Source of the DNA: Oscillospiraceae bacterium
Lineage (GTDB): Bacteria > Bacillota_A > Clostridia > Oscillospirales > Oscillospiraceae
Assembly: GCA_017516785.1 (NCBI GenBank)
Contig: JAFXAV010000036.1
Span: 1-64,000 of the forward strand
DNA length: 64,000 nucleotides
Direction of reading: 5' to 3'
Positions within the stretch are counted from its first letter, which is position 1. Every line of letters begins with the position of its first letter. Below are positions 1 to 6,901 of the stretch, in pieces. The notes under the pieces are model-generated. The model was not told the origin of the DNA. It saw only the letters and a list, made by a program, of their open reading frames with translations, and made no database searches. The translations under genes and the position numbers were made by a program.

Positions 1-324
1 ATAGAAGCCGTACCAGAGGTAGCGCACCAGCGGATGGGTCACGCTGCCGGTGAAATCCCATTTGACAATTTTGTCAATGAGCCAGAACAGGAGCAGGCAG
101 CCCACCATCAGCATCAGCCGCCGTACATTTTTGTTGACCAGTCTGCGCTGCACGGAGACCACCCAGGAAAACAGCAGGGAAATATGAATTGTGTCCCGGA
201 TCAGGCACATGACGCTCTGGAGCATCGCATTGGGGAGATCTTCATATAGCTCCCGCATCACAAAGGCGATTGCCATCAGAACAGCAGCCAGAAAAGCGAT
301 TCTCGTTTTGTTCTGTTTCGGCAT
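1..324 (-). CDS. Membrane protein N-terminus (partial), possibly a sensor kinase
   Basis: Only the first 108 codons are inside the window. The gene runs off the left edge. The ATG at 324 follows a good GAGGTG ribosome site. Three hydrophobic stretches are visible, at about residues 9-24, 36-58 and 68-86, separated by short basic loops. This fits a multi-pass membrane sensor domain of the kind placed in front of histidine kinases in Clostridia, but no kinase domain can be seen here, so that is a guess. It could equally be another polytopic membrane protein. The nearest upstream gene on this strand is a small Cys-rich ORF 150 bases away. Confidence 0.55.
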   Translation of the reverse strand, partial: MPKQNKTRIAFLAAVLMAIAFVMRELYEDLPNAMLQSVMCLIRDTIHISLLFSWVVSVQRRLVNKNVRRLMLMVGCLLLFWLIDKIVKWDFTGSVTHPLVRYLWYGFY

Positions 325-477
325 GGTATGACACCTCTTTTATGATGGATTTGTCAGGACATACTCTAACAGGTTACATTGTATCACAAATCCCGATAAA
401 ATACCATACATTTTGGCTGGAAACATGAAACCGATATATAAACATTTTATCAAGATATTTGAAACAGGCGACTGCCT

Positions 478-663
478 TTATTGGGTTGGTAATGAAATCC
501 GTAAGACAATTGTATGGTAGGATGTATATGGCTTACCCCAACAGATCGATACTGTACTCGGGTAAGGACATCCATCACATGGATTATCTGACTCCATACA
601 GTCTGAATCCTCTGGTGGTGGACGGCACTCTCCGCTGCATTCATTGGGAAATTTGCTTTCCAT
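478..663 (-). CDS. Small Cys-rich hypothetical protein (61 aa)
   Basis: I do not recognise this protein. It is 61 residues long and its N-terminal half is acidic and Cys/Pro-rich, with Cys in the patterns CSGEC and CDGC. No signal peptide or membrane segment is visible. The start at 663 was chosen because an AAAGGAGG ribosome site lies nine bases upstream, which is the main argument that it is real. An in-frame ATG 12 codons further upstream has no such site. The C-terminal third looks less protein-like, so the frame may be decayed. It could encode a small metal-binding or secreted-modified peptide, but nothing nearby confirms that. Confidence 0.4.
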   Translation of the reverse strand: MESKFPNECSGECRPPPEDSDCMESDNPCDGCPYPSTVSICWGKPYTSYHTIVLRISLPTQ

Positions 664-956
664 ATTTTCACGCCTCCTTTCATCGCCCTTTTTGAGCAAA
701 AAAATGCAGGGACTCTTAAGGCAATTTCTGCCCCAGGAATCCCGGCAAATCTATTAAGTATGTTAGCGCCCTTTTTGAAATTCTCAGTAAATGAAAAAGG
801 GCGCTGGATATTATGTTCTGTCAGTCGAGCTATCTGCGGTTCGAATCTCTTTAGCATCCATCGAAGTCTGCTTTGCATCTATGGAACCACAGAAAACTGT
901 GTTAATATTTTATTGCAATACTCAGAACTTTTTCTCCCCATATCTTTCGTTTATAA
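664..956. other. Non-coding stretch with one inverted repeat
   Basis: I see no convincing gene here. Overlapping frames on both strands lack ribosome sites and good composition. The one clear structure is a 12-bp perfect inverted repeat (AGCGCCCTTTTT at 765-776 and its complement at 794-805, 17-base loop). A related sequence, CGCCCTTTTTGA, also occurs near 685, so a short repeat family or decayed insertion end is possible. Confidence 0.4.
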
Positions 957-1006
957 AAAGAAAACACTTTAGATTGCAACTTTTAGCGAGTTGCATCTAA
1001 AGTGTT
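957..1006 (-). terminator. Intrinsic terminator of tRNA-Ser(UGA)
   Basis: Long stem with one bulged base (963-980 with 990-1006), followed on the minus strand by a T-rich run. It lies just past the CCA end of the tRNA. Confidence 0.75.
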
Positions 1007-1015
1007 CGTGAAATA

Positions 1016-1104
1016 TGGCGGAGAGTGTGAGATTCGAACTCACGGTGGGTTACCCCATCACCAGTTTTCAAGACTGGCTCCTTAAACCGCTCGGACAACT
1101 CTCC
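1016..1104 (-). tRNA. tRNA-Ser(UGA)
   Basis: The minus strand folds as a class II tRNA with a long variable arm. The 5' end is GGAGAGTTG, the 3' end CTCTCC-G-CCA (CCA is encoded), the T-loop is GTTCGAATC, and the anticodon loop CTTGAAA gives UGA. It has its own promoter between it and sigE, and its own terminator. Confidence 0.96.
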
Positions 1105-1114
1105 ATTGCCCTAA

Positions 1115-1143
1115 ACTATACCATTTTCACAGGCAAAAGTCAA
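1115..1143 (-). promoter_or_regulatory. Promoter of tRNA-Ser(UGA)
   Basis: TTGACT (1138-1143), 17-base spacer, TATAGT (1115-1120), about ten bases before the tRNA 5' end. The -35 box sits four bases beyond the sigE stop codon. Confidence 0.8.
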
Positions 1144-1146
1144 GCT

Positions 1147-1857
1147 TCAGGCGCAGCTGGTCTTCGTCAGGATCTCCCGTCGCAGACGCAGCATGATCCG
1201 CTTTTCGAGCCTTGAAATATAGGACTGGGAAATACCCATCCGCTGGGCAACCTCCTTCTGCGTAAGTTCTTTCCTGCCTTCCAGACCATAGCGCATCAGC
1301 ACAATTTCCCGCTCCCGATTGGGAAGTTCCCACAGCGCCTGCCGCAAAAGGTGCAAATCCACATCCTCTTCCAATTTTCCAGTGACCACATCCTCATCGG
1401 TACCCAAAATATCCGACAGAAGCAGTTCGTTGCCATCATAGTCCATATTGATGGGCTCATCCAGAGAAATCTCTGCCTTTTGATTGGAAATCTTCCGGAT
1501 GTGCATCAAGATCTCGTTTTCAATGCATCGGGATGCGTAGGTTGCCAGCTTGATATTGCGGTCTCTGCGGTAGGTCCCGATTGCCTTGATCAGGCCGATG
1601 GTACCGATGGAAATCAGGTCTTCCAGATTTACCCCGGTATTTTCAAACCGCCGTGCGATGAACACCACCAGTCTGAGATTATGCTCAATGAGCCGCTGCT
1701 TTGCCTGTTCCTCCCCCGCTTCCAGCTCTTCCAGCGCAGTTTGCTCATCCTGTCCTTTCAGGGGCGCCGGAAGAATGTCGCTGCCTCCGATGTAGAAAAT
1801 GCCCTTCTCCGGAAGTAACCCAATCCATGCAAGAAAATCCATCACTTTGCTCATCAT
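1147..1857 (-). CDS. sigE: RNA polymerase sporulation sigma factor SigE
   Basis: This is a sigma-70 family factor of 236 residues, the usual length for sigma-E, which directs early mother-cell gene expression in sporulation. Region 2 contains the NLEDLISIGTIGLIKAIGTY core-binding and -10 recognition stretch. Region 4 carries a helix-turn-helix (QKEVAQRMGISQSYISRLEKR). The N-terminal extension of about 25 residues, including WIGLLPEKGIFYIGG, matches the pro-sequence that SpoIIGA removes. The start overlaps the spoIIGA stop (ATGATGA), so the two are translationally coupled. Adjacency to spoIIGA separates it from SigK, SigF and SigG. No sigG follows; a tRNA gene does. Confidence 0.95.
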   Translation of the reverse strand: MMSKVMDFLAWIGLLPEKGIFYIGGSDILPAPLKGQDEQTALEELEAGEEQAKQRLIEHNLRLVVFIARRFENTGVNLEDLISIGTIGLIKAIGTYRRDRNIKLATYASRCIENEILMHIRKISNQKAEISLDEPINMDYDGNELLLSDILGTDEDVVTGKLEEDVDLHLLRQALWELPNREREIVLMRYGLEGRKELTQKEVAQRMGISQSYISRLEKRIMLRLRREILTKTSCA

Positions 1858-2627
1858 ACCGTTCCTCCTGTCAGCATCTGATATACCGCCCCTTTTGCAA
1901 TTGCCTCCGGCGCAAATGCCACCAGAGGATTTCCGTATGTATTCCCAATCTTTGCGCCCTCAAAACGCACCGCCAGAAGTATTCCTCCTGGCTGTCCCAC
2001 GGCTGTATACGGAATCAGCCGCATTCCTGGCAGAACGCACGATGCCAATGTCTCCACCGGATGGCGTATCTGATGTTCGGAAAGATCCAGAAGTTCTTTC
2101 CCAACATCTGCTCCTGCCACCAACACCTGTTCCCCGGTCAGGGGATCCCGCAGGGTGTTTCCCGTATCTCTCAGGGCAATCAGGCTGATTTTTCTACCTT
2201 CCCAGGAAAGCTCAACCGGAACATATTCCCGCTGTCCCAGACTTCCCCGGAAGCTGACACGACAAAGTAACCACAGTGCCATGGCTGAGGCAAGCAAAAT
2301 CCAGAAACTACCTTTCCCAAACCCAACTGAGATACCCCCCAGTGCCATGCTCAAAAGCACAAACACTGCGCCCCGCTGCATTGCACTTCGATTCCAGCCA
2401 AATGCGATAACAGCCATCATCCAGAGGAATACAATTCTCCATAAACCATTTCCGAGAAATACCATTCCCGGCAGCATGCAGGCACCACTGTAGGCCGCCC
2501 CAAGCACCGATGCTGCAGCAGCTTTTCCGTAAGCAGGTGGATATCCTGCCAGGCGGTTTGTCCCCATCAGAAGCAGAAAATCCACGAGAAAATTAAGCAG
2601 CATCACAAGATCCAGATATACTTTCAT
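1854..2627 (-). CDS. spoIIGA: Sigma-E processing peptidase SpoIIGA
   Basis: This 257-residue protein has the expected two-part layout. The N-terminal half has about five hydrophobic membrane segments (residues 1-125). The cytoplasmic C-terminal half carries the aspartic protease motif LRDTGNTL, whose Asp is the catalytic residue in this family. It cleaves pro-sigma-E at the septal membrane after activation by SpoIIR from the forespore. The ATG at 2627 is preceded by GGGGGAG. It is the promoter-proximal gene of the spoIIG operon, overlapping sigE by four bases. Both the motif and the gene order support the call. Confidence 0.93.
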   Translation of the reverse strand: MKVYLDLVMLLNFLVDFLLLMGTNRLAGYPPAYGKAAAASVLGAAYSGACMLPGMVFLGNGLWRIVFLWMMAVIAFGWNRSAMQRGAVFVLLSMALGGISVGFGKGSFWILLASAMALWLLCRVSFRGSLGQREYVPVELSWEGRKISLIALRDTGNTLRDPLTGEQVLVAGADVGKELLDLSEHQIRHPVETLASCVLPGMRLIPYTAVGQPGGILLAVRFEGAKIGNTYGNPLVAFAPEAIAKGAVYQMLTGGTV

Positions 2628-2658
2628 CAGCTCCCCCTTCCCTGTTCTTCATGGCCCA

Positions 2659-2692
2659 AGTATACCAGCACCATCGGAAAAATCCCTTCGAA
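2659..2692 (-). promoter_or_regulatory. Possible spoIIG promoter with Spo0A-like site
   Basis: TATACT lies at 2659-2664 on the minus strand. No -35 box sits 17 bases upstream. Instead TTTCGAA, which matches the Spo0A box TGTCGAA at six of seven bases, ends 22 bases upstream of it. The known spoIIG promoter of Bacillus has this long-spacer, Spo0A-driven layout. The site was found by eye only. Confidence 0.35.
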
Positions 2693-2763
2693 AAGATGCT
2701 GTGGTTTTGAAGCAGGTTTCCCGAGAAAGCCAGTCTCATACCTCATAGATTTGGAAAGTGCGC

Positions 2764-2796
2764 AAAAAAGCGGCAGCTGAGAAAGTCAGCTGCCGC
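2764..2796 (-). terminator. Intrinsic terminator after DUF951 gene
   Basis: Perfect 11-bp stem GCGGCAGCTGA/TCAGCTGCCGC with a five-base loop, then TTTTTT on the minus strand. Confidence 0.9.
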
Positions 2797-2809
2797 TATA
2801 GAAAGTCGA

Positions 2810-2995
2810 TTATTTCTGGGGACGCTCCACGGAGCGGATGTTCTTTTCTGCTTTGTGCCGGGGCTGCATGACCTCATGGCCGCAACCGAGGCATTTCATC
2901 CGAAAGTCCGCGCCGGTACGCATCACCAGCCAGCGCTTCTCGCCGCAGGGATGGGGTTTCTTCATCACAAGGATGTCGCCTAACTGAATGTCCAT
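2810..2995 (-). CDS. DUF951 family protein
   Basis: This 61-residue protein begins MDIQLGDILVMKKPHPCG, carries RTGADFRMKCLGCGHEVM and has a basic C-terminus, which is the whole DUF951 pattern. Three Cys residues (CG and CLGC) could bind a metal or nucleic acid, but the function is not known. The gene ends at a strong terminator and starts nine bases after rarA, so it is probably the last gene of a rarA-DUF951 transcript. The family recognition is firm; the function is open. Confidence 0.85.
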   Translation of the reverse strand: MDIQLGDILVMKKPHPCGEKRWLVMRTGADFRMKCLGCGHEVMQPRHKAEKNIRSVERPQK

Positions 2996-3004
2996 GTCTG
3001 CCTC

Positions 3005-4264
3005 CTATTTCTTCACGGTATCCCAGTACTGCTTCGCAGCCTGTTCCAGCTTATTGGGACCGTACTCATAATATCGGGTACCAACCAGATCGTCAGGCAG
3101 ATACTGCTGCCGGACCCAGTGGTTGGGAAAATCGTGGGGATAGAGATAACCCTGCTCCCGCTCCATGGTGTAGGAATCGGCGTGGACGTTCTGCAGATGT
3201 CTGGGGAAATCGCCGCCTCTTCCCTTCCGGATATCCGCCATAGCTGCATCCAGTGCAATATGGCCGGAATTGGACTTAGGAGAGGTCGCCATCAGCACCG
3301 CCGCATCGCCCAGAGGGATTCTGGCTTCCGGCATGCCAAGCTTCAGAGCCATGTCAACACAGGCATTGACGATGGGAATGATCTGCGGAAAAGCCAGTCC
3401 CACATCCTCCGCTGCGATAACCATCAGACGGCGGCAGGCGGACTGCATCTGTCCCGCTTCCAGAAGTCGTGCCAGATAATGACAGGCGGCATCCGGGTCA
3501 GAACCGCGGATGGATTTCTGAAGAGCAGACAGCAAATCATAGAAATTGTCGCCGTCCCTGTCAGCACGGAGCGCACTCTTCTGGGTAACCGCTTTGGCAT
3601 CAGCATAGGTAAGGGGAATCGTATCTCCCTCCACCACACCGGCGGAGAACAGTACCTCAATGGCGTTCATGGCCTTCCGGAGATCGCCGCCGCAGGCTCC
3701 GGCGATGTATTCGAGTGCACCTTCTTCGGGAACTGCCTTCAGTGCGGTGCGCTCTTCCATAAATCTCACTGCCCGCTTCACTGCCTGGAGGGCAGCGGGA
3801 GCATCAATCTGCTTGAATTCGAAAATGGTGGAGCGGCTGAGGATTGCGTTAAACACATAGAAATAGGGGTTCTCCGTGGTGGAGGCGATCAGGGTGATCT
3901 TGCCGTTTTCGATGTGTTCCAGCAGGCTCTGCTGCTGCTTTTTGTTAAAGGACTGAATCTCGTCCAAGTACAGCAGCACCCCGTTGGGAGCCATGAAGGT
4001 ATCCAGTTGGGATACGATCTCCCGGATGTCCGCCGTGGAGGCCGTGGTGGCGTTGAGCTTGTAGAGTGTCCGGTTGGTCTGTTTGGCAATGATGTTGGCA
4101 ACGGTGGTTTTGCCGGTGCCGCTGGGGCCGTAGAAGACCATGTTAGGCACTTTTCCCGAATCAATCAGTCGGCGCAGTACCGCGCCCTTGCCCAGAATAT
4201 GCTCCTGTCCGTAGACCTCATCCAGTGTGGTGGGCCGCAGCAGGTCGGCCAGTGGCTGATACAT
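3005..4264 (-). CDS. rarA: Replication-associated recombination protein RarA (MgsA)
   Basis: AAA+ ATPase of 419 residues, usual for the family, thought to act at stalled replication forks. Visible are the N-terminal MYQPLADLLRPTTLDEVYGQ box, Walker A GPSGTGKTT, Walker B LLYLDEIQ and sensor-1 TLIASTTENP. The C-terminal tetramerisation region includes DFPNHWVRQQYLPDDL. The start at 4264 was chosen because GAGGAGGG lies seven bases upstream and the conserved family N-terminus begins there. An earlier in-frame ATG has no ribosome site. A promoter (TTGCAT-17-TATACT) lies just upstream. Confidence 0.93.
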   Translation of the reverse strand: MYQPLADLLRPTTLDEVYGQEHILGKGAVLRRLIDSGKVPNMVFYGPSGTGKTTVANIIAKQTNRTLYKLNATTASTADIREIVSQLDTFMAPNGVLLYLDEIQSFNKKQQQSLLEHIENGKITLIASTTENPYFYVFNAILSRSTIFEFKQIDAPAALQAVKRAVRFMEERTALKAVPEEGALEYIAGACGGDLRKAMNAIEVLFSAGVVEGDTIPLTYADAKAVTQKSALRADRDGDNFYDLLSALQKSIRGSDPDAACHYLARLLEAGQMQSACRRLMVIAAEDVGLAFPQIIPIVNACVDMALKLGMPEARIPLGDAAVLMATSPKSNSGHIALDAAMADIRKGRGGDFPRHLQNVHADSYTMEREQGYLYPHDFPNHWVRQQYLPDDLVGTRYYEYGPNKLEQAAKQYWDTVKK

Positions 4265-4292
4265 ATGCAGCCCTCCTCTCATACTTACGGGT

Positions 4293-4321
4293 AGTATATC
4301 ACAGAGATAAACAAAATGCAA
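4293..4321 (-). promoter_or_regulatory. rarA promoter
   Basis: TTGCAT (4316-4321), 17-base spacer, TATACT (4293-4298), about 30 bases before the rarA start. The DNA just upstream repeats CGTTCGTTTGTTCGTT. Confidence 0.65.
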
Positions 4322-4355
4322 ACGGTATTTCGTTCGTTTGTTCGTTAATCAATAT

Positions 4356-4380
4356 CCGGTGCAGAAATTTTCTGCACCGG
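4356..4380 (-). terminator. Hairpin after the G3E GTPase pair
   Basis: Perfect 12-bp stem CCGGTGCAGAAA/TTTCTGCACCGG with a one-base centre, six bases past the stop at 4387. The T-run on the minus strand is weak, so termination may be partial. Confidence 0.55.
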
Positions 4381-4386
4381 AGACTT

Positions 4387-5331
4387 TTAGAAAGTAGCCA
4401 CGTCGGGATCGGCGGGTTCTGCACCCTTGCTAACCTCAATGGCAGTCAGCACAGGACCCACATCGCCCTTATAGAGGCGGTGCTTCTCTGCATTGACCTT
4501 GGCGGTGACCATGACCCAGCTGCGGGATTCCAACTCCTGGGCCTTTGCATAGCGGCAGGGAATGCCGCAGAACTGAATGTCCTCCACGCAGCAGGTCATG
4601 ACGAACCGGCCGGGGGCGAACATGCCGTTCTTGTCCCGGCGGAGCATGGCGACCTGAGCCTTGAAGTGGACAGTCTTGCCGTCGTACTTCTCAGGTTCCT
4701 CGCTGCAGTCCCGGTACCAGATGGCATAATCATCATCCTTGATCTCAATGACAGGAGCATTGATGTCAAAGGGCAGAGGATCTTCGATATCATCGAAGGC
4801 AGTGGAGCCGTCGGTGTAATCGTAGAGAATATCGATCTTTCGGTTGGCGGCACGGGCAATCTTGTGGTAAGGCATAATGTCAGCGCCCTTTTCCAGACGG
4901 TTGAACACCACCATCTGGGCACCCACCAGCTTATCCATGGTCAGGTTTCTCATGTTGGCATTGTAGGCCATGAAGGTCTCGGCATCGGCAAACATGACCT
5001 CCTGAGCAACCACCCACTCTTCAGGGAAGCGCATGTAGAGGTCACCCACCTGATGCATGCCGTTGAGCTCCGCAACGATACGGTCTGCCTTATACTTCTT
5101 GGTCAGGGCAGCCAGTTCCTTGGTGGTGACGGTCTGCTGGTTCAGAACTTCCATATAGACACTCTGGCAGGGATAGGTGGAGAAATCGTACTCCTCCTCA
5201 CCCTCTTCAAAGACCAGAAGCAGGGTACGCTCGCCGTCATTGAAGCGGGAATCCTCCAGAGTCTCCTGGATAAACTTGGTCTTGCCGGAATCCAGGAATC
5301 CGGTGAACACATAAACAGGAATCTGCTGCAT
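4387..5331 (-). CDS. G3E-family GTPase with TIGR03943-like C-terminal domain
   Basis: A 314-residue COG0523/CobW-type protein. The P-loop is GFLDSGKT (residues 10-17), and residues 1-190 form the GTPase half (VFNRLEKG resembles the G4 region). Unlike its neighbour it lacks the CxCC metal motif of the family. The C-terminal third (from about residue 200) has a beta-rich region with FVMTCCVEDIQFCGIPC, resembling the OB-like TIGR03943 domain seen with metal-homeostasis proteins. The gene starts three bases after its His-rich paralogue, so both are one operon. A role in metal delivery or sensing is inferred from family only. Confidence 0.75.
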   Translation of the reverse strand: MQQIPVYVFTGFLDSGKTKFIQETLEDSRFNDGERTLLLVFEEGEEEYDFSTYPCQSVYMEVLNQQTVTTKELAALTKKYKADRIVAELNGMHQVGDLYMRFPEEWVVAQEVMFADAETFMAYNANMRNLTMDKLVGAQMVVFNRLEKGADIMPYHKIARAANRKIDILYDYTDGSTAFDDIEDPLPFDINAPVIEIKDDDYAIWYRDCSEEPEKYDGKTVHFKAQVAMLRRDKNGMFAPGRFVMTCCVEDIQFCGIPCRYAKAQELESRSWVMVTAKVNAEKHRLYKGDVGPVLTAIEVSKGAEPADPDVATF

Positions 5332-5334
5332 GGC

Positions 5335-6687
5335 TTACACCCCGAACAGTGCGGCAACACCGGCTTCGTCCAGCTTGGAGCCGATGACGCAGAGCTTACC
5401 GGTAATATCGGCGGAACCGACGCGGATGTCGATTTCCTCGGGAACCATATCGAAGTGGATCCAGGTGCCGTCCACACAGGGCAGGATGCCCTTGGCGCGC
5501 AGAACCATGCCATACTTGCCGGAATCCAGCTCTTTCAGAGCATTCTCGATGGCAGCCCGTTCAAACTTCAGGTGGGTCTCACGGCCGAAGGAAGTGAAAA
5601 CTTCGTCGGCATGATGATGGTGATGATCATGGCAGCCGCAGGTGCAGTGCTCGTCATGCTCGTGATGGTGCTCATGATGATGGTGATGTTCGTGGTCATG
5701 ATCGTGGCCGCAGCAGCAGTGCTCATCATGGTCATGATGGTGATGATGCTCATGCTCCTCGTGATCATGATGATGGTGGTGCTCGTGCTCCTCATGATGG
5801 TGCTCACAGCAGTGATGCTCGTCCTCATGACCGTGGTGGTGCTCGTGGCAGCCCTCATCGCCGTGATGGTGGCCATGCTCGCAGTGGTCATGGTGATGAT
5901 GTTCATGCTCGTGGTCATGACCGCAGCAATGTTCATCATGCTCATGGTGGTGATGATGCTCATGTTCTTCATAATCATGATCGTGACAGCCGCAGGTGCA
6001 GTGCTCATCATGCTCATGATGGTGATGGTGGTGATGCTCTTCAGCAGCCAGGCGCTCCTTCTCCAGACGGGCCAGTTCAGCAGCCAGAGTAGCCTTACCT
6101 TCCATGGCGGCAATCAGCTGCTCGCCGGTCAGCTCGCCCCAGGGGGTGGTGACCAGGGTGGCAACCTGGTTGTGCTCCCGGATCAGAGTAACAGAGGCAT
6201 CCAGCTTCTTCTGAGGCACGGAATCGGTGCGGGACAGAATGATGGTGGAAGCAGTTTCGATCTGGTTGTTGTAGAACTCGCCAAAGTTCTTCATATAGAC
6301 CTTGACCTTGCCGGAGTCCACAACCGCAACGGTGTAGCCCAGAGTCACTTCGTCGTTGGTGACCTTTTCAACAGCGGCGATCACATCGGACAGCTTGCCA
6401 ACGCCGGAAGGTTCGATGATGATGCGGTCGGGGTTATACTCGGAGATCACCTGAGTCAGAGCCTTGCCGAAATCGCCCACCAGGGAGCAGCAGATGCAGC
6501 CGGAGTTCATTTCAGTGATGTTGATGCCGGCATCCTGCAGGAAGCCGCCGTCAATACCGATTTCGCCGAACTCATTTTCGATCAAAACAAGCTTCTGGCC
6601 CTTGTAGGCCTCCTGGATCATCTTCTTGATCAGAGTGGTCTTGCCGGCGCCCAGGAAACCGGAATAAATATCAATCTTGGTAGACAT
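5335..6687 (-). CDS. G3E-family (CobW/COG0523) GTPase with giant His-rich metal-binding insert
   Basis: 450 residues. The N-terminal GTPase domain shows Walker A GFLGAGKTT (about residues 10-18), the Zn/metal motif GCICC (about residue 64) and IIEPSGVG. Between residues 218 and 359 lies a 142-residue segment with about 75 His and 15 Cys, the rest mostly Glu and Asp. After it comes a normal CobW C-terminal domain (KGILPCVDGTWIHFDMV). COG0523 proteins hand metals to client enzymes using GTP, and His-rich stretches store metal (HypB and CobW-like precedents). The metal cannot be read from sequence. The start at 6687 was chosen for MSTKIDIYSGFLG and GAAGGTG upstream; an in-frame ATG 12 codons earlier lacks a site. 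Confidence 0.88.
   Translation of the reverse strand: MSTKIDIYSGFLGAGKTTLIKKMIQEAYKGQKLVLIENEFGEIGIDGGFLQDAGINITEMNSGCICCSLVGDFGKALTQVISEYNPDRIIIEPSGVGKLSDVIAAVEKVTNDEVTLGYTVAVVDSGKVKVYMKNFGEFYNNQIETASTIILSRTDSVPQKKLDASVTLIREHNQVATLVTTPWGELTGEQLIAAMEGKATLAAELARLEKERLAAEEHHHHHHHEHDEHCTCGCHDHDYEEHEHHHHHEHDEHCCGHDHEHEHHHHDHCEHGHHHGDEGCHEHHHGHEDEHHCCEHHHEEHEHHHHHDHEEHEHHHHHDHDEHCCCGHDHDHEHHHHHEHHHEHDEHCTCGCHDHHHHHADEVFTSFGRETHLKFERAAIENALKELDSGKYGMVLRAKGILPCVDGTWIHFDMVPEEIDIRVGSADITGKLCVIGSKLDEAGVAALFGV
5611..6036 (-). repeat. Low-complexity CAT/CAC/GAA-type coding repeat
   Basis: This DNA encodes the His-rich insert. It is made of near-repeated CATGATGG/TGGTGATG blocks, with an imperfect 30-40 base unit encoding EHDEHC(T)CGC at both ends and EHDEHCC in the middle. 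Such DNA is prone to length change by slippage or unequal recombination. Confidence 0.85.
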
Positions 6688-6725
6688 ATGAAAATACACC
6701 TTCTGTATATAAAATTTCAGCATAT

Positions 6726-6754
6726 ATTATAGCACCGGGAATCCCTATTTACAA
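6726..6754 (-). promoter_or_regulatory. Promoter of the G3E operon
   Basis: TTGTAA (6749-6754), 17-base spacer, TATAAT (6726-6731), about 40 bases before the start at 6687. An imperfect inverted repeat overlaps the -35 (GATTCCCTTATTT upstream, AAATAGGGATTC over the -35 and spacer), a candidate repressor site. Confidence 0.75.
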
Positions 6755-6765
6755 GCAAAAAATAA

Positions 6766-6786
6766 GGGAATCTTCGACAGATTCCC
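6766..6786 (-). terminator. Hairpin with T-rich tail upstream of G3E promoter
   Basis: Perfect 8-bp stem GGGAATCT/AGATTCCC with loop TCGAC. On the minus strand it is followed by TTATTTTTT, so it can stop transcription coming from the SPOCS gene. It also shares the GATTCCC motif with the promoter repeat. Confidence 0.55.
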
Positions 6787-6861
6787 CTAGGTTTTCCGGC
6801 TATATATGAGTTAAGCTAATTGCAGGCAGATATTTCCCCCGTCTGCGACACTCTGCCATTG

Positions 6862-6901
6862 CCGCCGCTTCGGCTCTCCCCCGAAGCGGCGGTATTTTTT
6901 T
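6862..6901 (+). terminator. Strong hairpin with plus-strand T-run
   Basis: Perfect 12-bp stem CCGCCGCTTCGG/CCGAAGCGGCGG, seven-base loop, then TATTTTTTT on the plus strand. No plus-strand gene precedes it, so it either works mainly as a minus-strand hairpin after the SPOCS gene or ends an unannotated plus-strand RNA. Confidence 0.6.

Noticed and set aside
450..878. 142-codon minus-strand frame overlapping the Cys-rich ORF
   Set aside because: No ribosome site and unlikely composition; the shorter frame with AAAGGAGG is better supported.
4225..6732. Very long open frame on the plus strand antisense to the two G3E GTPases
   Set aside because: Both minus-strand proteins have clear GTPase motifs. 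The antisense frame turns the His codons into runs of Met/Val, has no ribosome site and no sensible composition.
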